DNA of 64,000 bases from Roseimicrobium gellanilyticum. GTDB lineage: Bacteria > Verrucomicrobiota > Verrucomicrobiia > Verrucomicrobiales > Verrucomicrobiaceae. The DNA is taken from positions 528,881 through 592,880 of the forward strand of contig NZ_QNRR01000002.1 in assembly GCF_003315205.1 (NCBI RefSeq). The letters are read 5' to 3'. The notes under the pieces are model-generated. The model did not search any database, was not told the DNA's origin, and saw only the letters and a program-made list of their open reading frames with translations. The position numbers and the translations under genes are program-made. This document shows, piece after piece, positions 1 to 9,243 of this stretch; the first letter of the stretch is position 1; the number at the start of each line of letters is the position of its first letter.

Positions 1-618
1 GCTCTCTCCTGGAATCTTCCACTCGTGAAGACGCTTGAGGGTGGTGCCCTCCAACTTGTACTCCCGCAGCACATCGAAGCCGAGAGCGAACAGGGATTGA
101 CGCCCTTCATGCCAGACCACGCCGTGAGCGGAGTGCAGTTCGTCCGTGAATACCGGACTATTCCCCTTGGCCGGGTCGAAGAGCATCAGCTTGTTGCCTT
201 CCGCATGTGTGGAAGCAGCCGCGACCAGCAGTCCTCCTGGCAGCAGTTCAATGGAGTGGGCGTTGGGCACCGAGGCATGAAACAGCGTCTTGTTCTTCTC
301 CACATCCCACACGGCTACGGCGCCTGAAGAAGAGGAGATCAGCAACTGGCTGCCTCCTTGAACCGCCTTCACGTCATCGACGGAATTGAATTTTCGTTTT
401 CTGAACTCTTCTGGCAGATCCTCGACGAGATGCGCATCCCACGTCCATACGATATGAGGTGTCGTTCCTTTGGACGAAGTGCTGTCTATGAGGTGGATTC
501 TGCTGTCGCCGCATACCAGCCATGACCGGGCGTCATGCCGCGTCGTCTGTGCGTGAATGGGAGAGAAAGTGCTGGTGATGAACAGCAGCAGAGCGAAAAA
601 GAGAAAGTGCCTTTGCAT
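1..618 (-). CDS. Exported beta-propeller-like protein, C-terminus beyond the left edge
   Basis: The first 206 codons of a minus-strand gene are present. The start is the ATG at 616-618, followed by a Sec signal peptide (QRHFLFFALLLFITSTFSPIHA). The mature part has short beta-rich repeats such as WLVCGDSRIHLIDS, LLISSSSGAVAVWDV and GGLLVAAASTH, which resemble WD40/PQQ-type propeller blades and the DUF6528 group. It is probably periplasmic or surface exposed. No catalytic motif is visible in this part. It lies downstream of the carboxypeptidase gene on the same strand. The family call is from blade-like spacing only. Confidence 0.7.
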   Translation of the reverse strand, partial: MQRHFLFFALLLFITSTFSPIHAQTTRHDARSWLVCGDSRIHLIDSTSSKGTTPHIVWTWDAHLVEDLPEEFRKRKFNSVDDVKAVQGGSQLLISSSSGAVAVWDVEKNKTLFHASVPNAHSIELLPGGLLVAAASTHAEGNKLMLFDPAKGNSPVFTDELHSAHGVVWHEGRQSLFALGFDVLREYKLEGTTLKRLHEWKIPGES

Positions 619-631
619 GGATGGGATTGTA

Positions 632-739
632 TCAGCTCAAGGGTGGATGTGTTTTCCCAATACCCGCGGCGCCGAAGACAAAGGTCAGTACGGCGACGAT
701 GATTGCTAACCTGGAGTACGCGACGAGGGAAGAAAGCAT
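632..739 (-). CDS. Possible 35-residue membrane peptide
   Basis: A short open frame starts at ATG 737-739, 11 bp after the carboxypeptidase stop, and ends at TGA 632-634, just before the next minus-strand gene. The product has one hydrophobic stretch (LAIIVAVLTFVFGAAGIG) followed by a short polar tail. It could be a small membrane protein in a three-gene run. No homologue is recognised and no ribosome binding site is visible, so it may be chance. Confidence 0.25.
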   Translation of the reverse strand: MLSSLVAYSRLAIIVAVLTFVFGAAGIGKTHPPLS

Positions 740-750
740 GATGGGAGATT

Positions 751-1968
751 TCATTTGTCAGTGGTCTTGCCGGTTTGGTCTTGAAGGAACTTCATCAGTG
801 TCACGGCAAGGTCTCGTCCAAACTCGCGTGCCGACTCGGCGTTCACTTCGCAGCCGTTGGCATTGGCGTAGGGAATTTCCACGGTGCAGCCGAGAAGAGT
901 GTTCGGCAGAGACCGCGCCCAACCGGAGCTGATGGGAGCAGGTTGAGCTGTGATCTTGTTGTAACCAGAGCCGAAGCGTAGATTGCCTGACTTGCGATAG
1001 AGGATCGGGCCCTGCTGCTCACGTTCGAGATGGGTGCAGAGTGCATCAAGGCGTCCGGCCTGGATCTTGTCCTCTGGCTCCAGAAAATGCAGCACCTCGT
1101 GGATGTCATTGCGGAGGGCCGGATCATGCAGGTCCAGGAACACCATGGGCCGCCCTGCGCTCCATGCGGGCAGCCGTTCCTTGAGCGCGGCGACTTCCGG
1201 ATACCGCGGCACGTTGGTGGCGTAGTCGCGATTGTGGTCGAAGGGTGAGCGGTTCTTCCCCTGGTCGCCATCTTCAACGCCATCAACATCCATGAAGGGA
1301 ACGAAGAGAAACTCCGCATGCTCCCGCAGCCAGCGTCCCGCCGCATCGTCCGCCAGGGCTCCTTCCATCAGGCCTTCCAAGGTGTAGCTGGCCATCATTT
1401 CGCAACAGTGATGCCGTGCGGTAATGGCGATGGCGTAGCGAGCCTTCTTTGCCGGGTCGCTGACTCGAATCAAGGGAACCTCGCGGCTTTTGCGTGTCTT
1501 GGTGAGCTGCTCAAGGTGGAGGAATGGGTTGCCCTTGTGCCTCTGCAGGCACCGGTCCAGGTCACCCTGCACGTAGGGCATGCCTACGGAGAAGCGGACG
1601 TCGTGGGCCTTCGGGGGAAAGGCAAAGGAGAACGTGCCATCCTGCACTACGTCTGCTCCGAGCCACTTCCAAGATTTCCCTGCATCGACACTGACGCCCG
1701 GGCCGCGTACGCCGATGTTGGCCTTGTCGAACACAAAGGTCAGGGTGCGACCTGCCGCGCCCGTGACCCGGAAGTACCAGTAGAACCAGGGGACCATGCT
1801 GTCCCGCTTGTCTGGAGCGAGGTGGATGGTGTCGCCATCCACCCTGGCCACGAGGACGTTTCCACCGGGGAAGCTGGCATCAATCGCAAAGGACGGTGCA
1901 GGAGAACGCGCCTGACCATGAACCACCAAGGGTAGGAGAGCGACTATGTAGAGGATGAGCAATTTCAT
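751..1968 (-). CDS. Exported M14-family zinc carboxypeptidase
   Basis: The 405-residue product has a Sec signal peptide from the ATG at 1968 (MKLLILYIVALLPLVVHG); a longer frame upstream is unlikely to be used. After a beta-rich N-terminal domain (about 25-135), typical of cytosolic-carboxypeptidase-like M14 enzymes, the zinc site is complete. H187-x-x-E190 lies in TARHHCCEMM, H280 in FLDLHDP, and the catalytic glutamate is E363 in CTVEIPYANANG. It should remove C-terminal residues from peptides, or trim cell-wall peptides, outside the cytoplasm. The divergent promoter region (1969-2106) is shared with the DUF1549 gene. The substrate cannot be told from sequence. Confidence 0.85.
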   Translation of the reverse strand: MKLLILYIVALLPLVVHGQARSPAPSFAIDASFPGGNVLVARVDGDTIHLAPDKRDSMVPWFYWYFRVTGAAGRTLTFVFDKANIGVRGPGVSVDAGKSWKWLGADVVQDGTFSFAFPPKAHDVRFSVGMPYVQGDLDRCLQRHKGNPFLHLEQLTKTRKSREVPLIRVSDPAKKARYAIAITARHHCCEMMASYTLEGLMEGALADDAAGRWLREHAEFLFVPFMDVDGVEDGDQGKNRSPFDHNRDYATNVPRYPEVAALKERLPAWSAGRPMVFLDLHDPALRNDIHEVLHFLEPEDKIQAGRLDALCTHLEREQQGPILYRKSGNLRFGSGYNKITAQPAPISSGWARSLPNTLLGCTVEIPYANANGCEVNAESAREFGRDLAVTLMKFLQDQTGKTTDK

Positions 1969-2106
1969 ACAAAACGCATCAAAGGATCGTCCATGAATGA
2001 AGAGTCTATCTGGCATTCTGCCATGGCGCCGCCTTTCTTATGGAGTCATCCACCTTGGGATTCCCGCTAGACCCCACCTGTCTGGACGTTTTATGCTATT
2101 GCCCCC

Positions 2107-5100
2107 ATGAGCCGCTCTTCTCTGGTTGCCCTTGTTCTCGCCACCCACGTCGCCATGCCTGTCTTTGCGGCAGAGGGACCCATTCGCTTCAATCGCGATG
2201 TGCGGCCCATCATGTCGGACACATGCTTCCACTGCCATGGTCCAGACAAGAACTCACGCAAAGGAGGGTTGCGGCTGGATATTCGCGAAGAGGCGCTGAA
2301 GCCGGGCAAGTCCGGCGCGATTCCCATCGTCCCCGGGAAGCCGGAGGAAAGCGAGATCGTCACGCGCATCTTCACGAAGGATGCTGACGATCTGATGCCG
2401 CCGGATGACGCGCACAAGGAACTCACCGCCGCACAGAAGGAAATCTTCCGCCGCTGGGTGGCAGAGGGTGCGGTGTATGAAGCGCACTGGGCCTACACAC
2501 CCCTGGTGCGGCCCGCGGTGCCGAAGATTGAGGACGCGCGTTTCACGATTCACAATCCCATCGACGCTTTTATCGCCGAGAAACTGATCGAGAAAAAGGC
2601 GGGCCCATCCTCGCAGGCGGATGCTCGGATGCTGGCGCGTCGCCTGTCTCTGGATATCACGGGGCTGCCGCCATCACCCAAGCAGGTGGGTGACTTTGTA
2701 AAGGCCGCCGCGGGCAAGTCGCCTTCGGAAGTTGATGCCGCCTACGACGCCCTGCGTGAGAGTTTCTTCAAGTCGCCGCACTACGGCGAACGAATGGCGG
2801 TGTGGTGGCTGGATGTTGCGCGGTTCACAGACACGGTCGGTTTCCATGGAGACCAGAACCAGCGCATCTTCCCGTATCGCGATTATGTGATCAGCGCGTT
2901 CAACAAGAACAAGCCCTTTGACCAGTTCACAAGGGACCAGCTTGCCGGCGATCTTTTGCCAAACCCGACGACAGAGCAGCTCGTGGCTTCCGGGTTCAAT
3001 CGCCTGAACATGATGACCCGCGAAGGTGGGGCGCAGCCGAAAGAGTATCTCGCAAAGTATGGCGCAGAACGCGTGCGCACCGTGGGAGGCGCGTGGATGG
3101 GAGCCACGCTCGGCTGCTCCGAGTGTCACGACCACAAATTCGATCCTTTTACCGCAAAGGACTTCTATGCGATGCAGGCCTTCTTTGCAGATGTGAAGCA
3201 GTGGGGCGTGTACTCCGACTACGGCTACACGAAAAACCCCGAACTCAAGGGCTGGAGCAACGACTATCCCTTCCCGCCGGAAATCGAAGTGGTGAGCCCC
3301 TACCTCAAGAAGCGTGGCGAGAAGCTGCATGCCGGGATGATGGCTGTCGCGAAGAAGGCGCTGGCAGCGGTGCCGCAAGAACAGTTTGCAGCGTGGAAGA
3401 GTGCATCGCAGGAATTCCTTGCGCAACACCAGAAGGGTTGGGTCACACCCGCACCGCAGGTGACGGTGAGCGAGGCGCCGGTTGCGGACAAAAAGAAGAA
3501 GGACGCACCCGCCAAACCCGCGCCCAAGAAGGATGGTGCTGCCGCGGAGAAGCCCAAACCCGAACTGCCGCAGCCCGTGGTAGAGGAGGGAAGGAAGATC
3601 GTCTTCAGCGGAAAAGCAGCCGACACCACGAAGGTTTCACTAAGTGTCACGGGTCGTGTCGCTGCGGTGTGGCTGGAGCTTTTGCCGGATGCGCGTCATG
3701 GCGACAGCATCCTGCGTGGCGGGGCGAAGGATACCTCGTTCACAGTGAAGCCTGCCATCAGTGTGCAGCGTAAGGGTGCCGACAAGGCGGCTGCGGCAAC
3801 CATTGCCTATGCGACTGCCACCCATGAAGATCCCCAGTACAGCAGTACGGTGCAACAGCTCAATCTCCGCGGCGGCTGGAAGACCTCATCCAAGGAATGG
3901 AATCAGCCGCAGGCCTCTGCATGGATCCTGGACACGCCGGTGACCCTGATGGAAGGTGATACACTGCATGTTACCATTCCCGGGAACATGGCCGGGGTCA
4001 TGCGCGTGTCAGTTTCTCCCTTTGCTCCCCTCAAGCCGCTTGGCAGGGAATGGGGCGCCAAGCTCGCGGAAGCTCTGAAGCTGGAGCAGCTTTCCGACGA
4101 GTTGGCTGAGCTGTATCTCACCTCTACAGGCACCGACCGCGCAGCCATCACGGAGTACCGCAAGCTGCACAGCGAGTGGCTCGCCTGCCGTGACGGCAAG
4201 ACCTGGACCATGGTCACCAAAGCGATGGATCCGCTGACAGTCCGTATCCTGCCACGTGGCAACTGGATGGATGAGACTGGCGAAGTCACGCCGCCTGCAG
4301 TGCCGGAGTTTCTGCCTGCCACCTTCCGTCCGGAGAAGGACAAGCCCCAGGCGACGCGCCTGCAGCTCGCAGAGTGGCTTTGCTCAAAGGAGAATCCACT
4401 CACGCCACGTGCGACCATGAACCGGCTGTGGAAGCAGTTTTTCGGCAACGGCCTCTCCATAGTGGTGGATGACCTTGGAGCTCAGGGAGAACCTCCCAGT
4501 CATCCGGAGTTGCTCGACTGGCTGGCGTGCGAGTTCCGCGACAGTGGCTGGGACATGCAGCACATGATTCGCCTGATGGTGAGCTCCAGCACGTATCGCC
4601 AGAGCAGCAGCCTTCGTGCGGACATGCGCGAAGTGGATCCGGCCAACCGCCTGCTGTCCTCGCAGAATCCGCGGCGTCTTGATGCGGAGTTCGTGCGGGA
4701 CAATGCCCTCGCGATCTCAGGTGCGTTGAACCGCGACCTCGGAGGACCCAGCGTGAAGCCCTACCAGCCTGCCGACTACTATGAGAATCTGCAGTTCCCA
4801 GACCGCAATTACATCGCGGACGCGGATGACCGTCAGTGGCGCCGCGGGGTTTACATGCACTGGCAGCGAACTTTCCTGCATCCCATGCTGGCCAACTTCG
4901 ATGCGCCCATGCGTGATGAATGCACAGCGTTGCGAAACAATTCCAACACACCCCAGCAGGCGCTCACATTGTTGAATGACCCCACCTTCGTGGAAGCGGC
5001 ACGGGTGTTTGCGGTCCGGCTGCTGGAGGCGAAGTCGACCGACCCTGCCAAACCTCTGGATGATGCCGCACGGCTCAATCGCGCTTTCATGCTGGCGGTA

Positions 5101-5313
5101 AGCCGTCCCGCGAAGAAGGAGGAGCGCGAGTCCTTGCTGGGCTTCCTGAATGCGCAGCGCGAAGCCTTCAAGGCAAACACCGCCGACGCAGAGTTATCGC
5201 TGAAGGTCGGCTTGAAACCTGTGCCCGCAGAGCTGGACAAGGCAGAAGTGGCAGCGTGGACCTCCGTCTGCCGCGTGATCCTGAACCTGCACGAGACCAT
5301 CACCCGCTATTGA
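2107..5313 (+). CDS. PSCyt1-DUF1549-DUF1553 exported cytochrome-like protein (pair 1)
   Basis: This 1068-residue exported protein is of the type abundant in Planctomycetes and Verrucomicrobia. A signal peptide (1-22) is followed by a PSCyt1 domain with haem motif C40-F-H-C-H44. DUF1549 (about 150-360) carries a second CxxCH motif, C337-S-E-C-H341. A Lys/Ala/Pro-rich linker lies near 455-490, then a beta-sandwich-like insert, and DUF1553 covers about 730-1000. The exact function is unknown. The family is usually found with DUF1501 proteins and sulfatases and is thought to act in surface or periplasmic polymer use or electron transfer. The DUF1501 partner begins 36 bp downstream. The short linker is low complexity. 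Confidence 0.9.
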   Translation: MSRSSLVALVLATHVAMPVFAAEGPIRFNRDVRPIMSDTCFHCHGPDKNSRKGGLRLDIREEALKPGKSGAIPIVPGKPEESEIVTRIFTKDADDLMPPDDAHKELTAAQKEIFRRWVAEGAVYEAHWAYTPLVRPAVPKIEDARFTIHNPIDAFIAEKLIEKKAGPSSQADARMLARRLSLDITGLPPSPKQVGDFVKAAAGKSPSEVDAAYDALRESFFKSPHYGERMAVWWLDVARFTDTVGFHGDQNQRIFPYRDYVISAFNKNKPFDQFTRDQLAGDLLPNPTTEQLVASGFNRLNMMTREGGAQPKEYLAKYGAERVRTVGGAWMGATLGCSECHDHKFDPFTAKDFYAMQAFFADVKQWGVYSDYGYTKNPELKGWSNDYPFPPEIEVVSPYLKKRGEKLHAGMMAVAKKALAAVPQEQFAAWKSASQEFLAQHQKGWVTPAPQVTVSEAPVADKKKKDAPAKPAPKKDGAAAEKPKPELPQPVVEEGRKIVFSGKAADTTKVSLSVTGRVAAVWLELLPDARHGDSILRGGAKDTSFTVKPAISVQRKGADKAAAATIAYATATHEDPQYSSTVQQLNLRGGWKTSSKEWNQPQASAWILDTPVTLMEGDTLHVTIPGNMAGVMRVSVSPFAPLKPLGREWGAKLAEALKLEQLSDELAELYLTSTGTDRAAITEYRKLHSEWLACRDGKTWTMVTKAMDPLTVRILPRGNWMDETGEVTPPAVPEFLPATFRPEKDKPQATRLQLAEWLCSKENPLTPRATMNRLWKQFFGNGLSIVVDDLGAQGEPPSHPELLDWLACEFRDSGWDMQHMIRLMVSSSTYRQSSSLRADMREVDPANRLLSSQNPRRLDAEFVRDNALAISGALNRDLGGPSVKPYQPADYYENLQFPDRNYIADADDRQWRRGVYMHWQRTFLHPMLANFDAPMRDECTALRNNSNTPQQALTLLNDPTFVEAARVFAVRLLEAKSTDPAKPLDDAARLNRAFMLAVSRPAKKEERESLLGFLNAQREAFKANTADAELSLKVGLKPVPAELDKAEVAAWTSVCRVILNLHETITRY

Positions 5314-5349
5314 TTGATTTCATCCTCCAAGCTTTTCCAGGTGAATCCC

Positions 5350-6780
5350 ATGAACTTTGATTTTCAGAGCTACGATCGCGGATTGAAGCGCCGGGCGTTT
5401 CTGCATCAGTCGGCGTATGGTCTCGGAGGCATCGCTTTTGCGTCGTTGCTGAATCGCGCAAATGCCGCTGCGACTCCCGAGAGTGCCCGCTGGAATGGCG
5501 TGCTGGCCAAGCCGCATGCGCCAGTGCGCGCACGCCGTGTCATCCATCTTTGCATGGCAGGAGGTCCATCCCATCTGGAGACCTTTGACTGGAAGCCGAA
5601 GCTCAAGGAACTGGATGGCAAAGCCTTCCCTGAATCCTTCACGAAGGGGCAGCAACTTGCGCAGCTCCAGGGTGCGGAGCTCAAGGCGCGTGGCGCTTTC
5701 TGCGGTTTCGCGAAGTATGGGCAGACGGGGAATGAGATCTCGGATCTTTTCCCGCACATGGCAGGCATTGCGGATGATTTGTGCATTGTCCGCTCCATGC
5801 AGACGGAGCAGATCAATCATGACACGGCACATGCCTTCATGAACACGGGCTCCATCATCAAGGGACGTCCGAGCATGGGCTCGTGGCTCCTGTATGGCTT
5901 GGGATGTGAGACAGAAGAGTTGCCCGGCTTCGTGGTGCTGACTTCGGCGGGCAAGACAGGTCAGCAGCCCATCTCTGCACGTCAGTGGTCGAGCGGTATC
6001 CTGCCCAGTAAGTTCCAGGGAATCCTGTTCAACTCGAAAGGAGATGCCGTGCACTATCTGGGCAATCCCGAGGGGGTGTGCCAGAGCACGCAGCGCCAGA
6101 TTGTCGAGGAGGTGAAGCGGCTCAATGGCATGCTGGCGGAGGAGCGCATCGATCCGGAGATCCAGACGCGCATCGCACAGTACGAGATGGCTTTCAAAAT
6201 GCAGAGCTCCGTGCCGGAACTCACCGACATGAAGAACGAGCCGCAGCACATCCTCGATATGTACGGCGTGAAGCAACCAGGGGATGGTACCTTCGCCAGC
6301 AACTGCCTGCTGGCACGTCGCATGGCGGAGCGTGGGGTGCGCATGATCCAGCTCTATCATCGCGCGTGGGACCACCATGGCGGCATTGAGGACGGCATGA
6401 AGTCCGCGGCCGCAGATGTGGACAAGGCCACTGCGGCGCTCATCAAGGACCTGAAGCAGCGCGGTCTGCTGGATGACACGCTCATCCTGTGGGGTGGGGA
6501 GTTCGGCCGCACGCCGATGGGGCAGGGCAGTGGCCGCGACCATCACATCCTCGCCTTCAGTGTGGCCATGGCTGGTGGTGGTGTGAAGCCGGGCACCTAT
6601 GGCGCTACGGATGAGCTGGGCTATCGCGCCGTGGATGACGTGGTGCACGTGCATGATCTACACTCCACGATGCTGCGTCTCATGGGCATTGATGACAAGC
6701 GGCTCACGGTGAAATTCCAGGGGCTGGATGTGCGTCTCACCGGCATCGCGGGCCATGTGGTGAAAGGGATCATGGCGTAA
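5350..6780 (+). CDS. DUF1501 Tat-exported protein (pair 1)
   Basis: The 476-residue product carries a twin-arginine signal near its N-terminus (K-R-R-A-F-L, R14/R15). I chose ATG 5350, preceded by a pyrimidine-rich leader, over the TTG at 5314. DUF1501 has an alkaline-phosphatase/sulfatase-like fold. Visible family motifs are HLCMAGGPSHLETFDWKP, WGGEFGRTP near the end, and GSGRDHHILAFS. It is almost certainly co-transcribed with and partner to the preceding DUF1549 protein. The enzymatic reaction is not known, and DUF1501 proteins should not be called active sulfatases without evidence. Confidence 0.9.
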   Translation: MNFDFQSYDRGLKRRAFLHQSAYGLGGIAFASLLNRANAAATPESARWNGVLAKPHAPVRARRVIHLCMAGGPSHLETFDWKPKLKELDGKAFPESFTKGQQLAQLQGAELKARGAFCGFAKYGQTGNEISDLFPHMAGIADDLCIVRSMQTEQINHDTAHAFMNTGSIIKGRPSMGSWLLYGLGCETEELPGFVVLTSAGKTGQQPISARQWSSGILPSKFQGILFNSKGDAVHYLGNPEGVCQSTQRQIVEEVKRLNGMLAEERIDPEIQTRIAQYEMAFKMQSSVPELTDMKNEPQHILDMYGVKQPGDGTFASNCLLARRMAERGVRMIQLYHRAWDHHGGIEDGMKSAAADVDKATAALIKDLKQRGLLDDTLILWGGEFGRTPMGQGSGRDHHILAFSVAMAGGGVKPGTYGATDELGYRAVDDVVHVHDLHSTMLRLMGIDDKRLTVKFQGLDVRLTGIAGHVVKGIMA

Positions 6781-6807
6781 GGGCGTTTTGCAGTGCCGCC
6801 AACCAAT

Positions 6808-9198
6808 ATGCGACTGCTGCCTTCTGCTTTAGTGTTCCTTTCCGTTTCATACGGATCACTCGGTGCCGCGATCGATTTCGCCCACCAGATCGTGCCGGTG
6901 CTGCGCGAGCACTGCGCGGATTGCCACCTCGGCGACAAGAAGAAGGGTGGCTTCTCCATGAATACCCGGGAGGACCTGCTCGCGGGTTCGGAGAATGGCG
7001 CGGTGCTCTCCTTGGGGAAAGTGGAAGGACACTTGCTCATTGAAGTGCTCACCACAAAGGACAAGGATGTCCAGATGCCGCCCAAGGGGGCGCGCGTGCC
7101 GGAGGAGAAGATTGCGCTGCTGCGCAAGTGGATTGAGGAAGGCGTGCTCTGGGAAGATGGCTTCACCTTTGGAAAGTCCGCCTATGAACCGCCATTGAAG
7201 CCGCGTCTCCCCAAACTGCCGCCCGTGGTGGATGGACGCACCAATCCCATTGACCGCATCCTCGACAAGTACCTTGTGGATCACAAAGTTCCACGTCCCA
7301 AGCCGCTGAATGACGCGGGATTCATCCGTCGGCTCACGCTCGATTTCGTGGGAGTGCTTCCTACGTCGGCGGAGGTCGATGCCTTCGTGAATGACAAGAA
7401 GGCGGATAAGCGGGCTCGCCTCATCAAGAGCACGCTGGAACGCCGTGTGGACTACGCGGAGCACTGGCTCACCTTTTGGAATGACCTGCTTCGCAATGAC
7501 TACGTGGGCACGGGCTACATCGACGGCGGTCGCAAGCCCATCACAAACTGGCTGTACCAGGCGCTCGTGACGAACAAGCCGTATGATCAGTTCGCCCGTG
7601 AATTGCTTTCACCCACGCCGGAGTCAGAGGGCTTCATCTTTGGCATCAAATGGCGCGGTGGGGTGAATGCCAGCCAGGTACGGGAGGTGCAGTTTTCCCA
7701 GAGCATTTCGCAGGTGTTCCTGGGCATCAACATGAAGTGCGCCTCGTGCCACGACAGCTTCATTGATCGCTGGAAGCTCGATGAGGCTTATGGGCTCGCG
7801 GCGATCTACGCGGAGCAGCCGCTGGAGATCAATCGTTGCGACAAGCCTACGGGACGAACGGCGCAGGCCGCGTGGATCTTTCCCGAGCTGGGCACCGTGG
7901 ATGCGAAGGCTCCGCAGCCGGAACGTCTGAAGCAACTCGCGAGGCTCATGACTCACCCGGAGAATGGCCGCTTCACCCGCACCATGGTGAACCGTCTCTG
8001 GCACCGCCTCATGGGACGTGGCATTGTGCATCCGGTGGATGCGATGGGCACGGAGCCGTGGTCCGAGGATCTGCTGGATTACCTCGCATCTTATCTGGTG
8101 GAGCAGAAGCATGACCTGAAAGCCGTGCTGGCGCTCATCGCAGGATCGCAGGCTTATCAGTCAGAATGCGTCACCTCTGCGGAAGGAAACGAGGTCTCGC
8201 ACTATGTGTACCGTGGTCCCATCGCCAAGCGACTGACCGCGGAGCAGTTTGTGGACGCTGTGTGGCAAATCACCGGCACTGCTCCTGCGGCGGCGCACAA
8301 GTCCGTGGTCCGTGGCAGGCCTGAGCTGGGGGTGAAGCCCGCTGGCAGATGGATCTGGGCCAATGCATCTGGCCACGCTGAGGCGGGCGAGACATTGACT
8401 TTCCGCAAGATGGTCGAGGTGAAGGGCGCGCCCACGAGCGCGAGCGCCGTGATCTCCGTGGACAATGGCTATGAGATCTTTCTAAATGGTGCTTCGCTCG
8501 GGAAGGATGAGGATCTCGGCACGGCAGAGGTGGTGTCTTTGGGAGGGCTGAAGCCGGGCAAGAACTACGTTCTTGTGGTGGCAAAGAACGCCGGCAATGG
8601 GCCGAACAAGGCGGGTGTGTATTTCGAAGCCAACGTTGTGCTGCCGGGCGGGAAATCACAGGCCATCACCAGCGATGGCACATGGGAATGGTCCAGGTCG
8701 CTGCCGGATGCCAAGGGCAAATTTGCCAGGGCTCCCGAGGATTGGCAGCGTGCACATGTCGTGAAAGCACAACAGACCTGGGATGGTTTTATGCCCAGCA
8801 TCACCCAAGCGCTGGGCCGTGCTCACGCAAAGGCGCCAGAGCGTGTACGTGCCTCGGTGGTGCAGAGTGATTTGCTCCAGCGTGCGTTGGGGAGGCCCAA
8901 TCGCGAACAGATCGTCACCGTGCGCCCTGAAAATCTCACGACGCTTGAGGCCATCGATTTGGCCAATGGGAACATCCTCGCTGGATTGTTGAAGCGCGGC
9001 GCGGTGGATCTGCAGCAGAGGTATCCGGCCACGCCTGAGCTGGTGCAGGGAGTGTTTCGCAAGGCGCTGTCGCGCGCTCCCACGCCGGATGAGGCCGCCT
9101 TGCTGATTGAGATGGTTGGCGGGAAGCATGAGAGCCAAGGGGTGGAGGATATGTTGTGGATGCTCATGCTTCTTCCCGAGTTTCAGTTTGTCCGGTAA
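6808..9198 (+). CDS. PSCyt1-DUF1549-DUF1553 protein with galactose-binding-like insert (pair 2)
   Basis: The 796-residue product starts at ATG 6808 with a signal peptide; a GTG at 6793 is less likely. The haem motifs are C36-A-D-C-H40 in PSCyt1 and C311-A-S-C-H315 in DUF1549. Between the first DUF1553 part and the C-terminus lies a beta-sandwich segment (about 515-620, with ISVDNGYEIFLNG and GLKPGKNYVLVV) resembling a galactose-binding fold, so it may bind carbohydrate. It is shorter than its two relatives in this window. It follows the first pair by 27 bp and precedes its own DUF1501 partner by 45 bp, so all four genes may be one operon. Confidence 0.88.
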   Translation: MRLLPSALVFLSVSYGSLGAAIDFAHQIVPVLREHCADCHLGDKKKGGFSMNTREDLLAGSENGAVLSLGKVEGHLLIEVLTTKDKDVQMPPKGARVPEEKIALLRKWIEEGVLWEDGFTFGKSAYEPPLKPRLPKLPPVVDGRTNPIDRILDKYLVDHKVPRPKPLNDAGFIRRLTLDFVGVLPTSAEVDAFVNDKKADKRARLIKSTLERRVDYAEHWLTFWNDLLRNDYVGTGYIDGGRKPITNWLYQALVTNKPYDQFARELLSPTPESEGFIFGIKWRGGVNASQVREVQFSQSISQVFLGINMKCASCHDSFIDRWKLDEAYGLAAIYAEQPLEINRCDKPTGRTAQAAWIFPELGTVDAKAPQPERLKQLARLMTHPENGRFTRTMVNRLWHRLMGRGIVHPVDAMGTEPWSEDLLDYLASYLVEQKHDLKAVLALIAGSQAYQSECVTSAEGNEVSHYVYRGPIAKRLTAEQFVDAVWQITGTAPAAAHKSVVRGRPELGVKPAGRWIWANASGHAEAGETLTFRKMVEVKGAPTSASAVISVDNGYEIFLNGASLGKDEDLGTAEVVSLGGLKPGKNYVLVVAKNAGNGPNKAGVYFEANVVLPGGKSQAITSDGTWEWSRSLPDAKGKFARAPEDWQRAHVVKAQQTWDGFMPSITQALGRAHAKAPERVRASVVQSDLLQRALGRPNREQIVTVRPENLTTLEAIDLANGNILAGLLKRGAVDLQQRYPATPELVQGVFRKALSRAPTPDEAALLIEMVGGKHESQGVEDMLWMLMLLPEFQFVR

Positions 9199-9243
9199 GA
9201 TTGCACTTCCTGCCCAGTTTGATCCTTGTAGCCTGCTGCCGCC

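Noticed and set aside
25-327. Plus-strand open frame at the left edge
   Set aside because: The minus strand carries a signal-peptide protein with propeller-like repeats across the same bases.
5320-6654. Open frame of about 444 codons antisense to the first DUF1501 gene
   Set aside because: The plus strand has a conserved DUF1501 protein; the antisense product is rich in His/Leu/Arg with no recognisable domain.
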